DNA of 59,866 bases from an uncultured Clostridium sp. (GCA_945877035.1 CAMCQH010000008.1:1-59866), one strand, 5' to 3'. Shown: positions 36,895 to 46,717, counted from the stretch's first letter. Numbers and translations: made by a program. Notes: a model not told the origin generated them from the letters alone.

Positions 36895-38142
36895 CTATTT
36901 TTGTCTTTCCCAATATTTTTCATACAATTCCTTAGCCGTTTTTGGACTATCTACACCCTCTTTATTTTTAACAGGTGCAAAATCATCTTCTCTTTTTCCT
37001 CTAAGAATTGCAATATCATCAAATAATTCAAAACTATCAAAAATGAAAGCTTCAAATTTATATGAATTTGGCTCATCTGGTATAACTTCTTTGCCTTCTT
37101 CATCTATATAAGAATTTTTCTTAAACGCACTATGATAAATCAATGGTTCTTTACTTATTTTTTCTATTGCTTCTATTGTAAATAAATTACACATAATATG
37201 TGATTCACCATATTTAAGTTCCCCATTGTTATCAACTTCTTCAGCCATTTTTTCTGGTAATTCAGAATATTCTATAACTTTTGGATGCCCATTCATTTTG
37301 CAGAATACTCCAACTCTTTCATGTGGATTTGCTTTTACTACTGATTTTGATGCTATTTGTACATTTTTATCTATTGCCATTCCAAGTAATGTAGTATCTG
37401 CCATTTTTAATATAGCATTATCTACTCCACCTATGAATATCCATTTTATCCCTCTTTCTTTCATATCTGAAAGCATACCTGTTTTTCTTAAAGATGAGAA
37501 TACTCCTCCATTTCCATCAGATGCTTCTTTTATTTTTAAATCTTTTCCAATAAGCATTTTTCCTTCAGTATCTACTAATGGTAATTCACCTTGTTTAAAT
37601 AGCATTACATGATTTTTATCATATCCAAAATAATTGTTTTTTTCTAAAAATTCTTGTGTTTGTTCGTTGTTTTCTCTACTTGTCATTATGTACCATGGAA
37701 TAATTGTATTATACTTTTTATTTGCTTCTTTTAAGTTCTCAGCTAAAATTTCAAATAAATATTTTCCTTTTCCATAAACATCTAGTTTAAAAGTCCCTTT
37801 TGGCCCTGTGTGTCCAAGCCTTGTTCCTTGACCTCCTGCCATTGTTACGACAGCATATTGTCCACTTACAATTACATTTTCTCCTAATTCATCAAATCTG
37901 TCTTTTTCATTTTTAGTTAATTTTTCTTTATCTAAATATTCCACTGCTTCTATTTTATTTTCTTTTATTTCAATTTCTTTTTTAGTATTTTCATATAATT
38001 CTAATATTTGATGAAAGTCTATATTGTTTATTTGCTCTATTAATTCTTGTTTTTTATTTTCTTCTAATTTATTTAATAATTTTATTATATGTTCTTGGTT
38101 ATATGTTTTTAGTAATTGTATTACTTCTTCGTTTTTATCCAT
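36895..38142 (-). CDS. UDP-sugar pyrophosphorylase (UDPGP family)
   Basis: 415 residues of the eukaryote-like UDPGP type: VVTMAGGQGTRLGHTGPKGTF with the nucleotide-binding loop and catalytic Lys, GGNGGVFSSLRKTG, WIFIGGVDNAIL, and EYSELPEKM. It makes a UDP-sugar such as UDP-GlcNAc or UDP-glucose from UTP and a sugar phosphate, feeding the glycan and wall genes. The N-terminal 85 residues are a helical extension usual for the family. It is monocistronic. Confidence 0.85.
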   Translation of the reverse strand: MDKNEEVIQLLKTYNQEHIIKLLNKLEENKKQELIEQINNIDFHQILELYENTKKEIEIKENKIEAVEYLDKEKLTKNEKDRFDELGENVIVSGQYAVVTMAGGQGTRLGHTGPKGTFKLDVYGKGKYLFEILAENLKEANKKYNTIIPWYIMTSRENNEQTQEFLEKNNYFGYDKNHVMLFKQGELPLVDTEGKMLIGKDLKIKEASDGNGGVFSSLRKTGMLSDMKERGIKWIFIGGVDNAILKMADTTLLGMAIDKNVQIASKSVVKANPHERVGVFCKMNGHPKVIEYSELPEKMAEEVDNNGELKYGESHIMCNLFTIEAIEKISKEPLIYHSAFKKNSYIDEEGKEVIPDEPNSYKFEAFIFDSFELFDDIAILRGKREDDFAPVKNKEGVDSPKTAKELYEKYWERQK

Positions 38143-38466
38143 CAGTTACATCCTTCCTTTATTATTTACTTTAATAAATAATAAACTTCTATATTTAATA
38201 CTATATCTTATTCACATTTTTATTTTTGGTTATTTTTATAACATTACAATTCATAATTCATTAATATAGAGTAGTATAAATTGATAATATATAAATTTTT
38301 ACGGCTTATTTTAAAACTATGAACAGTAACATTTTAACACAATTTTATAAATTTGGCAATTTTTTTTGAAAACTTGTCATATCTTTTGAAATACGCAATA
38401 TAAATTAATTAAAGTTATGTGGTACAAACATTTTTAAAATTGTGAATTTCAAAGGGAGGTATATAG
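38143..38466. promoter_or_regulatory. Divergent intergenic region upstream of spoIVA
   Basis: 324 bases between two divergent genes. It holds the 43-nt element copy (38264-38306) and the spoIVA ribosome binding site (AAGGGAGG at about 38452). A sigma-E promoter is expected before spoIVA, but no -10/-35 pair there is convincing by eye. Confidence 0.4.
38264..38306 (+). repeat. Short copy of both ends of the 16.1-kb hairpin element
   Basis: ATATAGAGTAGTA followed by AAATTGATA and TATAT matches 16112-16144 (30 of 33), then directly ATTTTTACGGCT, matching the right end at 16421-16430. The ~275-base interior is missing. It may be a deleted or solo-end copy. Confidence 0.6.
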
Positions 38467-39945
38467 ATGGAAAGTTCAAATTTATATCAGGACATAGCTA
38501 AAAGAACCGATGGAGATATTTATGTAGGTGTTGTTGGTCCTGTTCGTACTGGTAAATCTACTTTTATAAAAAATTTTATGGATTTACTTGTAATTCCAAA
38601 TATTGATAATGAATATAAAAAGGAAAGAGCAAAAGATGAATTGCCACAAAGTGCTGGTGGTAGAACTATAATGACAACAGAGCCAAAGTTTGTTCCGAAT
38701 GAGGCTATTGAAATCACATTAGATAATAATTTAAAGTTTAAAACTCGTTTAGTTGACTGTGTTGGTTATTTGGTTGATAACGCTATTGGGTATTTAGAAG
38801 ATGATATGCCTAGAATGGTAAAAACTCCTTGGTCTGATGAAGAAATTCCTTTTGAACAAGCAGCTGAAATTGGTACAAAAAAGGTTATTGAAGAACATTC
38901 AACTATTGGTATTTTAGTTACATCAGATGGTAGTATCACAGATATTCCTAGACAAGATTATATAAAAGCCGAAGAACGTGTTGTTTCTGAATTGAAAGCT
39001 TTAAATAAACCATTTATAATTTTATTGAATTCTGAAAATCCTTCTTCAGATTTTACCCAAGAGCTTGCTCAAAAATTAACTGAAAAATATGGTACTAGTG
39101 TTATGCCTATAAATTGTGCTAATCTTACTATTAACGATATCAACACAATGTTTTCTAAAATTTTATATGAATTTCCAGCACAAAAAATTGCAATTAAGTT
39201 TCCACGTTGGGTTGATGGCTTATCTTTCAGTCATCCAATAAAATCTCAATTATTTAATGAAATTAAAGATGCTTTTGAGGATATTCATGTTTTAAAAGAT
39301 ATATCAGGTTGCACAAAAAAAATTAGTCAGACTGAAATAATTTCTAGAACTACTATTACAAATATTGAGCTTGGCTCTGGAAATGTAAAGATAGAAATTG
39401 ATGTTAAAGAAGAATTATTTTATAAAGTTTTGTCAGATATTACTGGTACTCAAGTTGAAAACGAAGGAGATTTATTTAGTATTATTTCTGAACTTTCATC
39501 AGCTAAGAAAAAATATGATAAAATTGCCTATGCACTGGAAGAAGTAAATGCAAAGGGTTATGGAATTGTTACTCCTTCAATTGATGATTTAGTTCTTGAT
39601 GAACCAGAAATGGTTAAACAGGGTTCTAGATTTGGTGTTAAATTAAAAGCTACTGCCCCTAGTATTCACATGATAAAAACAAATGTAACTACTGAGGTTT
39701 CTCCAATTGTTGGTTCTGAAAAGCAGTCTGAAGAACTTGTAAATTACTTGCTTTCTGGCTTTGAAGATGACCCTAAGAAAATTTGGGAATCTAATATTTT
39801 TGGAAGAAGCTTGCATGAGCTTGTTAATGAAGGTTTACAAACTAAGCTTTCTAAAATGCCAGAAGATGCTCAGATTAAACTTCAAGAAACTTTGGAACGT
39901 ATTGTTAATGAGGGTTCTGGTGGATTGATTTGTATTATACTTTAA
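38467..39945 (+). CDS. spoIVA: Stage IV sporulation protein A
   Basis: 492 residues, the same length as Bacillus SpoIVA. N-terminal ATPase domain with Walker A GPVRTGKST (residues 24-32), then the conserved middle and C-terminal regions and the membrane-adjacent end GGLICIIL. It polymerises using ATP on the forespore surface and is the base of the spore coat. It shows the organism is a spore former. Expected to be under sigma-E. Confidence 0.97.
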   Translation: MESSNLYQDIAKRTDGDIYVGVVGPVRTGKSTFIKNFMDLLVIPNIDNEYKKERAKDELPQSAGGRTIMTTEPKFVPNEAIEITLDNNLKFKTRLVDCVGYLVDNAIGYLEDDMPRMVKTPWSDEEIPFEQAAEIGTKKVIEEHSTIGILVTSDGSITDIPRQDYIKAEERVVSELKALNKPFIILLNSENPSSDFTQELAQKLTEKYGTSVMPINCANLTINDINTMFSKILYEFPAQKIAIKFPRWVDGLSFSHPIKSQLFNEIKDAFEDIHVLKDISGCTKKISQTEIISRTTITNIELGSGNVKIEIDVKEELFYKVLSDITGTQVENEGDLFSIISELSSAKKKYDKIAYALEEVNAKGYGIVTPSIDDLVLDEPEMVKQGSRFGVKLKATAPSIHMIKTNVTTEVSPIVGSEKQSEELVNYLLSGFEDDPKKIWESNIFGRSLHELVNEGLQTKLSKMPEDAQIKLQETLERIVNEGSGGLICIIL

Positions 39946-39953
39946 AAAAGAAA

Positions 39954-40020
39954 AAGGGATTTAGGGACGTTCCTTAAAATCCACTCTTGAAGGGATTTGG
40001 GGACATTCCTTAATCCCTCT
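39954..40020. terminator. Two tandem palindromes between spoIVA and an ABC gene
   Basis: Two AGGGATTT...GGGAC(G/A)TTCCTTAA(A)ATCC units in a row, between convergent genes. The second has stem GGGATT / AATCCC with an inner GGA / TCC. They can terminate both transcripts and belong to the same family as 63-125. Confidence 0.65.
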
Positions 40021-41763
40021 TTAATTTTCTTTTAATAATTCATTTCTAACATTATACAAATCATAATACTTTCCTTTTTGTTCCAACAACTCTTCATGAG
40101 TTCCTCTCTCAACAATTTTTCCATCCTTCATAAATATAATCTCATCACAATTTTTTATAGTTGACAATCTATGTGCAACAATTATAACAATTTTACCTTT
40201 AGAAATCTGATTAATAGCATTTTCTACAAGCATTTCTGTTTCACAGCTTAGTGCTGATGTTACTTCATCTAAAATAATAACATCTGTATCTAAAGCCATT
40301 ATCCTTGCAAAATTTATTAATTGTTTTTCCCCAGTAGATAGTATATCTGGATTATTATATATATCTGTTTCATATCCTTTTTCTAATTCTACTATTTTAT
40401 CATGTAATTTTAATTTTTTAAATATTTTTTCTATATTCTCCACAGTGATATTTTTATTAGAATATCTAATATTATCGATTATTGTATTTGGAAATATTTC
40501 TACTTCTTGCATTACATATCCAATTCTTTTTCTCAATGATTCTAAATTATATTCCTTATAATTAATACCGTTTATTAATATTTCACCTTTTATTGGTTCG
40601 TAAAACCTACATAACAATCCCGTAATTGTAGTTTTTCCTGCTCCTGTTTTTCCAACTAATGCAACTTTTTTATTTTCATCCAATTTTAAAGAAAAATCAG
40701 ATATATTTTTCTGGTTTCCATTATATGAAAAATGTACTTTCTTAAACTCAATAGAATTTATCTTTTCTAATTCACTCCCCCTTTCTAAATCTTCTACATT
40801 TTCCAATTTTAAAAATTCTAGAATTTTCGAATAACTTACAAATGATTTATTAAAATCTGTTAAATGCTTTGTAAACCATTTAAACTCATACTCTAGCTGT
40901 CCACTATATTCTAATAATAATACTATTTGAGAATATGAAGCAATTCCTTCCATCATATTTATACCTGATGTATATATAATAATTGATGTTGAGAATGATG
41001 TAATAAATAAAAATATATTATTATATATAGAAATAATCTTTTCTAATAGATTATTTCTATCGTTGTATTCTTGCAATTTGCTTTTTAATTCTTCTTCTTT
41101 TTCTTTTACTATATTTAAAATCTTTATTGTTAAAAATCCATTTATTCCTTCATTAATAAGACTATATAATAGTATATTTATTTTTCTTATATCATTAATA
41201 ATTTTTACTGTTTTTTTATTAAAATATAATGTTATTAAAAAACCTATGATATAAATTAGCAATATAAAAAATGTTATTTTTATATCTACAAACATCATAA
41301 ATATAGCTATAATTGTAAATCTTGCTAACCCCATAAAGCACATTTCAACTATAATTTCTGGAAATAATGCACCTGCTTCTTGAGTATCTGTCTGTAAATA
41401 TTGTAAAATAACTCCCGCTTCATTATCATCATAAAATTTTGTTTTTACATCTTGTAATTTATTAAAAACTTTTTCTCTTAAATCTCTTTGTACTTTTCTT
41501 TTTAAAATACATCTCATATCACAATGTTTCAGTACCATATAACATTGTATTAATAATAATATAATATAAATAGCGGAAAAAATTAATAATCCAAGAATAT
41601 TTTTTTCTGGAATTTCTATATTAATTATATTTTTTATTATGTATGGTATTGTAAATATTTCCATAATTACAGTACTTTCTATTAAAATAAATAAAAAAAT
41701 AAACTGCTTATTATAGCCCATATCTTTATACATTTCTTTTAATTTTTTTAGTTTATTGCCCAT
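40021..41763 (-). CDS. ABC exporter, fused membrane and ATPase subunit A
   Basis: 580 residues: six-helix exporter domain (about 1-310) and an ATPase domain. Walker A GKTGAGKTT, Q-loop YVMQE, Walker B VIILDEVTSALS, and H-loop VAHRLSTI are normal, but the signature is LSTGE instead of LSGGQ. It likely forms a heterodimer with the next subunit, whose H-loop lacks His. The pair is asymmetric, a trait of heterodimeric drug or peptide exporters. Confidence 0.88.
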   Translation of the reverse strand: MGNKLKKLKEMYKDMGYNKQFIFLFILIESTVIMEIFTIPYIIKNIINIEIPEKNILGLLIFSAIYIILLLIQCYMVLKHCDMRCILKRKVQRDLREKVFNKLQDVKTKFYDDNEAGVILQYLQTDTQEAGALFPEIIVEMCFMGLARFTIIAIFMMFVDIKITFFILLIYIIGFLITLYFNKKTVKIINDIRKINILLYSLINEGINGFLTIKILNIVKEKEEELKSKLQEYNDRNNLLEKIISIYNNIFLFITSFSTSIIIYTSGINMMEGIASYSQIVLLLEYSGQLEYEFKWFTKHLTDFNKSFVSYSKILEFLKLENVEDLERGSELEKINSIEFKKVHFSYNGNQKNISDFSLKLDENKKVALVGKTGAGKTTITGLLCRFYEPIKGEILINGINYKEYNLESLRKRIGYVMQEVEIFPNTIIDNIRYSNKNITVENIEKIFKKLKLHDKIVELEKGYETDIYNNPDILSTGEKQLINFARIMALDTDVIILDEVTSALSCETEMLVENAINQISKGKIVIIVAHRLSTIKNCDEIIFMKDGKIVERGTHEELLEQKGKYYDLYNVRNELLKEN

Positions 41764-41771
41764 TTCAACAC

Positions 41772-43514
41772 CTATATTACATTTTCTTTTATTTCTATTA
41801 GTTTTCTATAATCCTTATTCATTTTTAATAAATATTTATGAGTTCCTTTCATCGTTGTTTTTTTATTAATATAAATGACATTATCAACACAATCAATAAT
41901 TTCCAAATTATTACTTACTAATATTATTGTTTTATCTTGATATTTGTTTTTTAAATTATTTAAAATATTTGTTCTAGTAATATTATCTACTTTATTAAGT
42001 GCCTCATCTAGAATAATAATTGGTTTATCATTAATTAATCCTCTAGCAAGAGCTATTCTTTGTTTTTGTCCTCCTGATAATTTGACACCTTTCTCTCCAA
42101 CTAAAGTATCATACTTATCTTTAAATTTTCTAATATCTGATTCTATTTCACATTCTTTTGCTATTTTTTGAATTTTATTCATACTTATTTTTTTATGCAA
42201 AGATATGTTTTCTAATATACTACCAGAAAATAGATAAGTTTCTCCTAAAATTAACTCTACATTTTTTCTTATATCATTTTTATTTAATCTTTTTATATTA
42301 TGGTTATTTATATATATATTTCCATCATAATCATAAAATCCTAAAATAGTCTTAGCAATAATACTCTTTCCACTTCCATTGTCTCCTATTATTGCTATTT
42401 TTTCTCCCTTTTTTATAATAAAATTTAAATTTTCTAGTACTGGCATTTTATCAATATATATAGTTACTTTGCTAAAAATAATATCTCCATCTAAGTTATA
42501 TCTTTCATTTTCTTTGTCTTCTTCCTTTAAATTTAAAAGCTTATTTATCTTTTTAGTTACTACATAAAAATCATCTATTATTTCTAGATTTGCACCAAAA
42601 TTCAAAAAGCAATTAAATATTTTGTCTGTTAAAGTCATTATTGCACTTAATGACCCTAGTGTCATTTTTTGTTTTATTACTGCTATTCCACCAATTAGAT
42701 AAATAATAGGGTCTTTTAAATAGGTTATGTGGTCATTTATTATTTCATAAAATAATATTAATTTGACTAATTTAATATCTGTGTTTGCAACATTATCATT
42801 TAATTGCTTGTATCTTTCTTTTTCATCTTTTTGTTTATTTAACATTCTTATAAATTTAAAATTATTTACATTTATAGTTGTATCTCGTAATAGTTCTTTT
42901 TTACTAATAATTAGTTCTCCTATTGTTTTATTTAATTTTTTAAAATACCATAAAGAAAATAACAACATTATTATAATTGTTATTCCTATATAAAAAGTTA
43001 TTATTATATTTAGATTTACACTTTCTTTAAATATAAATATACTTAAAAATATGATATCTAGTATTATATTAAATTGATTATTAAAAAATTTTGAATATAC
43101 ATCTGCATCTTCATTAATTCTTTGAATTATTTCTGTTTTATCATAAAAATAATAGCTTTTATATTCTAAATTTAAAACATGATTATAAAGTGTAGACTTT
43201 AGATTTATATTTATTTTTAATTGAAATTTTGTTGTTACTCTATCTCTTATATAATTTACTATCATATTTACAAAGTTTAGTAATATAATTATAATTGCAA
43301 ACACTAATAAATCATGTACATAGTTATGGTTTAATATATTTCTGGTATATTCAGGAATAATATCATAATTATTAAACAAAATACCATCTATTGCATATTC
43401 TAAATTTTCAGCTATTTTCAATGTAATATAAGAAAAAAATATACTTGATAAAATTAATATAATTATATATTTTTTGGTTTTTGCTAATGCAATATTTAAT
43501 ACTTTTCTTTTCAT
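41772..43514 (-). CDS. ABC exporter, fused membrane and ATPase subunit B
   Basis: 580 residues: six-helix exporter domain followed by an ATPase with Walker A GDNGSGKSI, signature LSGGQKQRIALARG and Walker B IIILDEALNKVD, but the switch His is replaced (VSNNLEII). The D-loop is NKVD. It is 8 bases upstream of subunit A. The AraC/GyrI-type regulator lies just upstream and probably controls the pair; substrate unknown. Confidence 0.88.
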   Translation of the reverse strand: MKRKVLNIALAKTKKYIIILILSSIFFSYITLKIAENLEYAIDGILFNNYDIIPEYTRNILNHNYVHDLLVFAIIIILLNFVNMIVNYIRDRVTTKFQLKININLKSTLYNHVLNLEYKSYYFYDKTEIIQRINEDADVYSKFFNNQFNIILDIIFLSIFIFKESVNLNIIITFYIGITIIIMLLFSLWYFKKLNKTIGELIISKKELLRDTTINVNNFKFIRMLNKQKDEKERYKQLNDNVANTDIKLVKLILFYEIINDHITYLKDPIIYLIGGIAVIKQKMTLGSLSAIMTLTDKIFNCFLNFGANLEIIDDFYVVTKKINKLLNLKEEDKENERYNLDGDIIFSKVTIYIDKMPVLENLNFIIKKGEKIAIIGDNGSGKSIIAKTILGFYDYDGNIYINNHNIKRLNKNDIRKNVELILGETYLFSGSILENISLHKKISMNKIQKIAKECEIESDIRKFKDKYDTLVGEKGVKLSGGQKQRIALARGLINDKPIIILDEALNKVDNITRTNILNNLKNKYQDKTIILVSNNLEIIDCVDNVIYINKKTTMKGTHKYLLKMNKDYRKLIEIKENVI

Positions 43515-43587
43515 ATAATCCTATCCCTTTTATTTAGATTAGTCCTTCCATTAATATTCCTGTTTGTATTATAATATAGCTATAAAA

Positions 43588-43625
43588 AAAAGATAAACAA
43601 ATCTAATACTAGTTTTGTTTATCTT
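43588..43625. terminator. Hairpin overlapping the end of the AraC gene
   Basis: AAAAGATAAACAAA pairs with TTTTGTTTATCTTTT across the AraC stop codon, leaving a T-rich stretch on the minus strand. Probably partial termination between regulator and exporter. Confidence 0.55.
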
Positions 43626-44412
43626 TTATAAGGATATATATATAACAATTATTTTCTACATATAACTCAAAGTTAAAATCATCATCTATTTTATAACCTG
43701 TAGATTCTAGCCACTGTTTGTAAATAATATCTTCTGTTTTAACTATATCACTTTGTATTTGTGATCCAACATTAAAAATTGCATACTTCCCTTTAGGTAT
43801 AACAACCTTCTCTGTTCCTTCATATTTTCTTTCACATCCTACATAATAAATTTGCTCATTATTATTTTGTAACGAAATTCCGTACATTCCTATTTCATCA
43901 AATTTTTTATATAACCCATTGTTTTCTATTTCATTATATAGTTCTCTTATCTTAAATAATAAATCATCATGTCTTTTTGCTGAAACTTTTAAACCATATA
44001 CAATTTTTTCATCTATTTCTTTTACTTCATAATCTAATTCTTTACATGATATGTTATTATCAAACTTTATAATAGGAAATAGCTTATAATTTTGGTTACT
44101 TTTTTTACATTCATTTGGTGTTATTCCAAACATATTCTTGAACGCTCTTGAAAATGATATTGAAGAATCATATTGATATTTTATGGCTAGGTCTATTATT
44201 TTAATATCACTTGTTTTTAACTCTTCAAATGCTCTACTTAGTCTTCTTTTTCGTATATATTCTGATATAGAAATATTTGTTAAAAATATAAAAATTCTTT
44301 GTAATGAATATTCTGATACTCCTACTATTTGAGCTAATTTTTTATAATCAATTTCTTCTGTTAAATTTTCTTCTATATATTGAATCATTTTATTTAAATA
44401 TTCGAAATTCAC
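43609..44412 (-). CDS. AraC-family regulator with GyrI-like effector domain
   Basis: 267 residues. N-terminal two helix-turn-helix domains (about 1-100): IDYKKLAQIVGVSEYSLQRIF and IKIIDLAIKYQYDSSISFSRAFKNMFGITPNECKK. The C-terminal 150 residues form a GyrI/SOUL-like effector-binding domain (VPKGKYAIFNVG-like IPKGKYAIF). Regulators of this design sense small drugs or toxins and activate exporters; the exporter pair is immediately downstream. Confidence 0.9.
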   Translation of the reverse strand: MNFEYLNKMIQYIEENLTEEIDYKKLAQIVGVSEYSLQRIFIFLTNISISEYIRKRRLSRAFEELKTSDIKIIDLAIKYQYDSSISFSRAFKNMFGITPNECKKSNQNYKLFPIIKFDNNISCKELDYEVKEIDEKIVYGLKVSAKRHDDLLFKIRELYNEIENNGLYKKFDEIGMYGISLQNNNEQIYYVGCERKYEGTEKVVIPKGKYAIFNVGSQIQSDIVKTEDIIYKQWLESTGYKIDDDFNFELYVENNCYIYILIKDKQN

Positions 44413-44425
44413 TATATTTCTCCTT

Positions 44426-45451
44426 CTATTCTTTCAAATTTTTTCTTCTCAATTGTCCACAAGCAGCATCAATATCAGAGCCTAGTTCTCTTCTTATTGT
44501 AGCAACAATACCATGGTCATTTAAATAATCTCTAAATTTCATAATATTGTCATTAGAACTTTTTGTGTACGCTCCATTTTCAATTTTATTAATAGGAATC
44601 AAATTAACATGGCAAAGCATTCCTTTTAATAATTTCACAAGTTCTTTTGCATCTTCCAAATTATCATTATTGTCTTTTGCCAAAGCATACTCAAAAGAAA
44701 TTCTTCTATTAGTTTTTACAATATAATCTTTGCAAGCTTGTATCAATTCTTCAATTGGATAAGCTTCATTTACAGGCATCATACTACTTCTTTTTTCATT
44801 ATTTGTTGCATGTAAAGAAATTGATAAAGTACACTGAATATTTTCTTCTGCCAATTTATAAATTTTAGGAACTAGCCCACTTGTTGAAACACTAATATGT
44901 CTTGCTCCAATATTTAATCCTTTTGGATTATTTATAATTCTAATTGCATTTACAACATTGTCATAATTATCTAATGGCTCACCTATTCCCATAAAAACAA
45001 CATTTGAAATTCTAACACCAGTATCTTGTTCGACTGCTAAAATCTGTTCAACAATTTCACCTGATGTTAAACTTCTTACAAAATTAATCCCTGTTGAAGC
45101 ACAAAATTTGCACCCCATTTTGCAGCCAATTTGAGATGATACACATATGCTATATCCATGATGATAGCTCATTAAAACTGTTTCTATTGCATTTCCATCT
45201 AATACATCAAATAAATATTTAATCGTTCCATCTTTTGACTCTTGTTTTCTTAAAATATTATAATTGCACATTGTGTAATTTTCTTTTAGTTTTTTTCTTA
45301 AATCTAATGACAAATTGGTCATCTCATCAAAATCTTTTACTTTTTCTTCATAAATCCATTTAAATATTTGCTCTGCTCTAAATGGTTTCTCTCCTATTTC
45401 TACTAATTCTTTTTTTAACTCATCTAAATTATAATCTTTTATATTTTTCAT
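44426..45451 (-). CDS. rlmN: 23S rRNA (A2503-C2) methyltransferase RlmN
   Basis: 341 residues from MKNIKDYNLDELK; GAGGAG is 7 bases before this ATG, so the extension to 45499 is rejected. Radical-SAM cluster GCKMGCKFCAST (CxxxCxxC), GEPLDNYDNV, HISVSTSGLVPKI, and the methyl-carrying Cys in DIDAACGQL near the end. It methylates A2503 of 23S rRNA and tRNA A37. Its start lies 41 bases below the hemW stop. Confidence 0.95.
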   Translation of the reverse strand: MKNIKDYNLDELKKELVEIGEKPFRAEQIFKWIYEEKVKDFDEMTNLSLDLRKKLKENYTMCNYNILRKQESKDGTIKYLFDVLDGNAIETVLMSYHHGYSICVSSQIGCKMGCKFCASTGINFVRSLTSGEIVEQILAVEQDTGVRISNVVFMGIGEPLDNYDNVVNAIRIINNPKGLNIGARHISVSTSGLVPKIYKLAEENIQCTLSISLHATNNEKRSSMMPVNEAYPIEELIQACKDYIVKTNRRISFEYALAKDNNDNLEDAKELVKLLKGMLCHVNLIPINKIENGAYTKSSNDNIMKFRDYLNDHGIVATIRRELGSDIDAACGQLRRKNLKE

Positions 45452-45491
45452 TCTTATCTCCTCAATTTTTAAGATCTGTCCCTTTTGGACA

Positions 45492-46652
45492 TTACACAAA
45501 TTCCTCCCAAACTAAATTTGCAAAATCAAGTCCTTTATTAGTTAATTTAATATTATCCAAATCAACAACAACTAAATCTTCTTCAACTAATTTCTGTAAT
45601 TCATTTCTAAATAAATAAATTGGATTTTCTCCAAACTTTTCTTTAAATTTAGAAACACTAACACCATCTATTTTTCTTAGTCCTAAAAGCATATATTCCT
45701 TCTGCATATCCTCCAAAGTCTGCTCTTCATGCATAGTTTTCACATCTTCACTCTCTTTACTTAGATATTCTTCTAAATCACAAGTATTTGAATATCTACA
45801 TCCATTTATATATGAATGTGCAGCTAGACCAAATCCAACATATTGCTTTTGTTCCCAGCAATTCATATTATGTTTTGATTCATATCCTGGTTTAGCAAAG
45901 TTTGATATTTCATAGTGTTTGTACCCATTTAGTTCTAAATAATTTTTTGTATATTTATATTGATTTCTTTCTTCCGCTTCTTCTGGTAATTGTAATTCAC
46001 CTTCACTTATCTTATTTTCTATTTCTGTTCCCTCTTCTATTATTAATGAATATACTGATACATGCTTTGGTGCAGGTTTTAAATTCACTATTTTTTCCAA
46101 ACTTTCTTTTAAATCTGATATAGTTTGAGTTGGAAGTCCTAACATCAAGTCAACATTTATATTGCTAAACCCCGCTTCTACTGCCCAATTATATGTATTT
46201 AAAAACTGCTCATAATTATGAATTCTACCAATTTCATTTAATAGCTTATCATTTGTGCTCTGAAGCCCAATACTTAGCCTATTTATTCCACAATTTTTAT
46301 ACAATTGTAGATTATTTTTAGTAACTGTCCCCGGATTTACCTCAATTGTAATTTCAACCTTCTCTTTATTTTTGATATTTGCAACTTCACAAATTTTATC
46401 TAAAACATTTTTTATCAATTCTGGCTTTAAAGAAGAAGGTGTCCCCCCTCCAATATAAATTGTAGTTATTTCATTATTTTTCAATAAATCTTTGTTATCT
46501 TCTATTTCTTCAATTAATTTCTTAATATACTCCTCTTGTAATTCAAACTTATCTGAATATGATACAAAATCACAATAATAACATTTCCTCACACAAAAAG
46601 GAATATGAACATACACTCCAATTTCCAACTTCCACCCTCCAACATCAAACAT
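45492..46652 (-). CDS. hemW: Heme chaperone/coproporphyrinogen oxidase-like radical SAM protein HemW
   Basis: 386 residues by the longest start. Radical-SAM motif CVRKCYYCDF, then IYIGGGTPSSL, EVNPGTVTKNNL, GINRLSIGLQS. Missing the Cys-rich N-terminal of HemN, so HemW type. The first 12 or so codons derive from the 7-base tandem repeat (46613-46717); typical HemW starts directly with YVHIPFC, so a GTG at about 46615 may be the older start. Lies 56 bases downstream of whiA. Confidence 0.92.
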   Translation of the reverse strand: MFDVGGWKLEIGVYVHIPFCVRKCYYCDFVSYSDKFELQEEYIKKLIEEIEDNKDLLKNNEITTIYIGGGTPSSLKPELIKNVLDKICEVANIKNKEKVEITIEVNPGTVTKNNLQLYKNCGINRLSIGLQSTNDKLLNEIGRIHNYEQFLNTYNWAVEAGFSNINVDLMLGLPTQTISDLKESLEKIVNLKPAPKHVSVYSLIIEEGTEIENKISEGELQLPEEAEERNQYKYTKNYLELNGYKHYEISNFAKPGYESKHNMNCWEQKQYVGFGLAAHSYINGCRYSNTCDLEEYLSKESEDVKTMHEEQTLEDMQKEYMLLGLRKIDGVSVSKFKEKFGENPIYLFRNELQKLVEEDLVVVDLDNIKLTNKGLDFANLVWEEFV

Positions 46653-46717
46653 CCAACCTCTAACTTCCGACCTCCGTCATCCGACCTCCGATATCCGACC
46701 TCCGACTTCTATCCTCC
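46613..46717 (-). repeat. Heptanucleotide tandem repeat, about 15 units
   Basis: On the minus strand an exactly 7-base period of GGANGTY: GGAGGAT, AGAAGTC, GGAGGTC, GGATATC, GGAGGTC, GGATGAC, GGAGGTC, GGAAGTT, AGAGGTT, GGATGTT, TGATGTT, GGAGGGT, GGAAGTT, GGAAATT, GGAGTGT. It covers the last codons and stop of whiA, the intergenic gap and the first codons of hemW. Confidence 0.9.
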
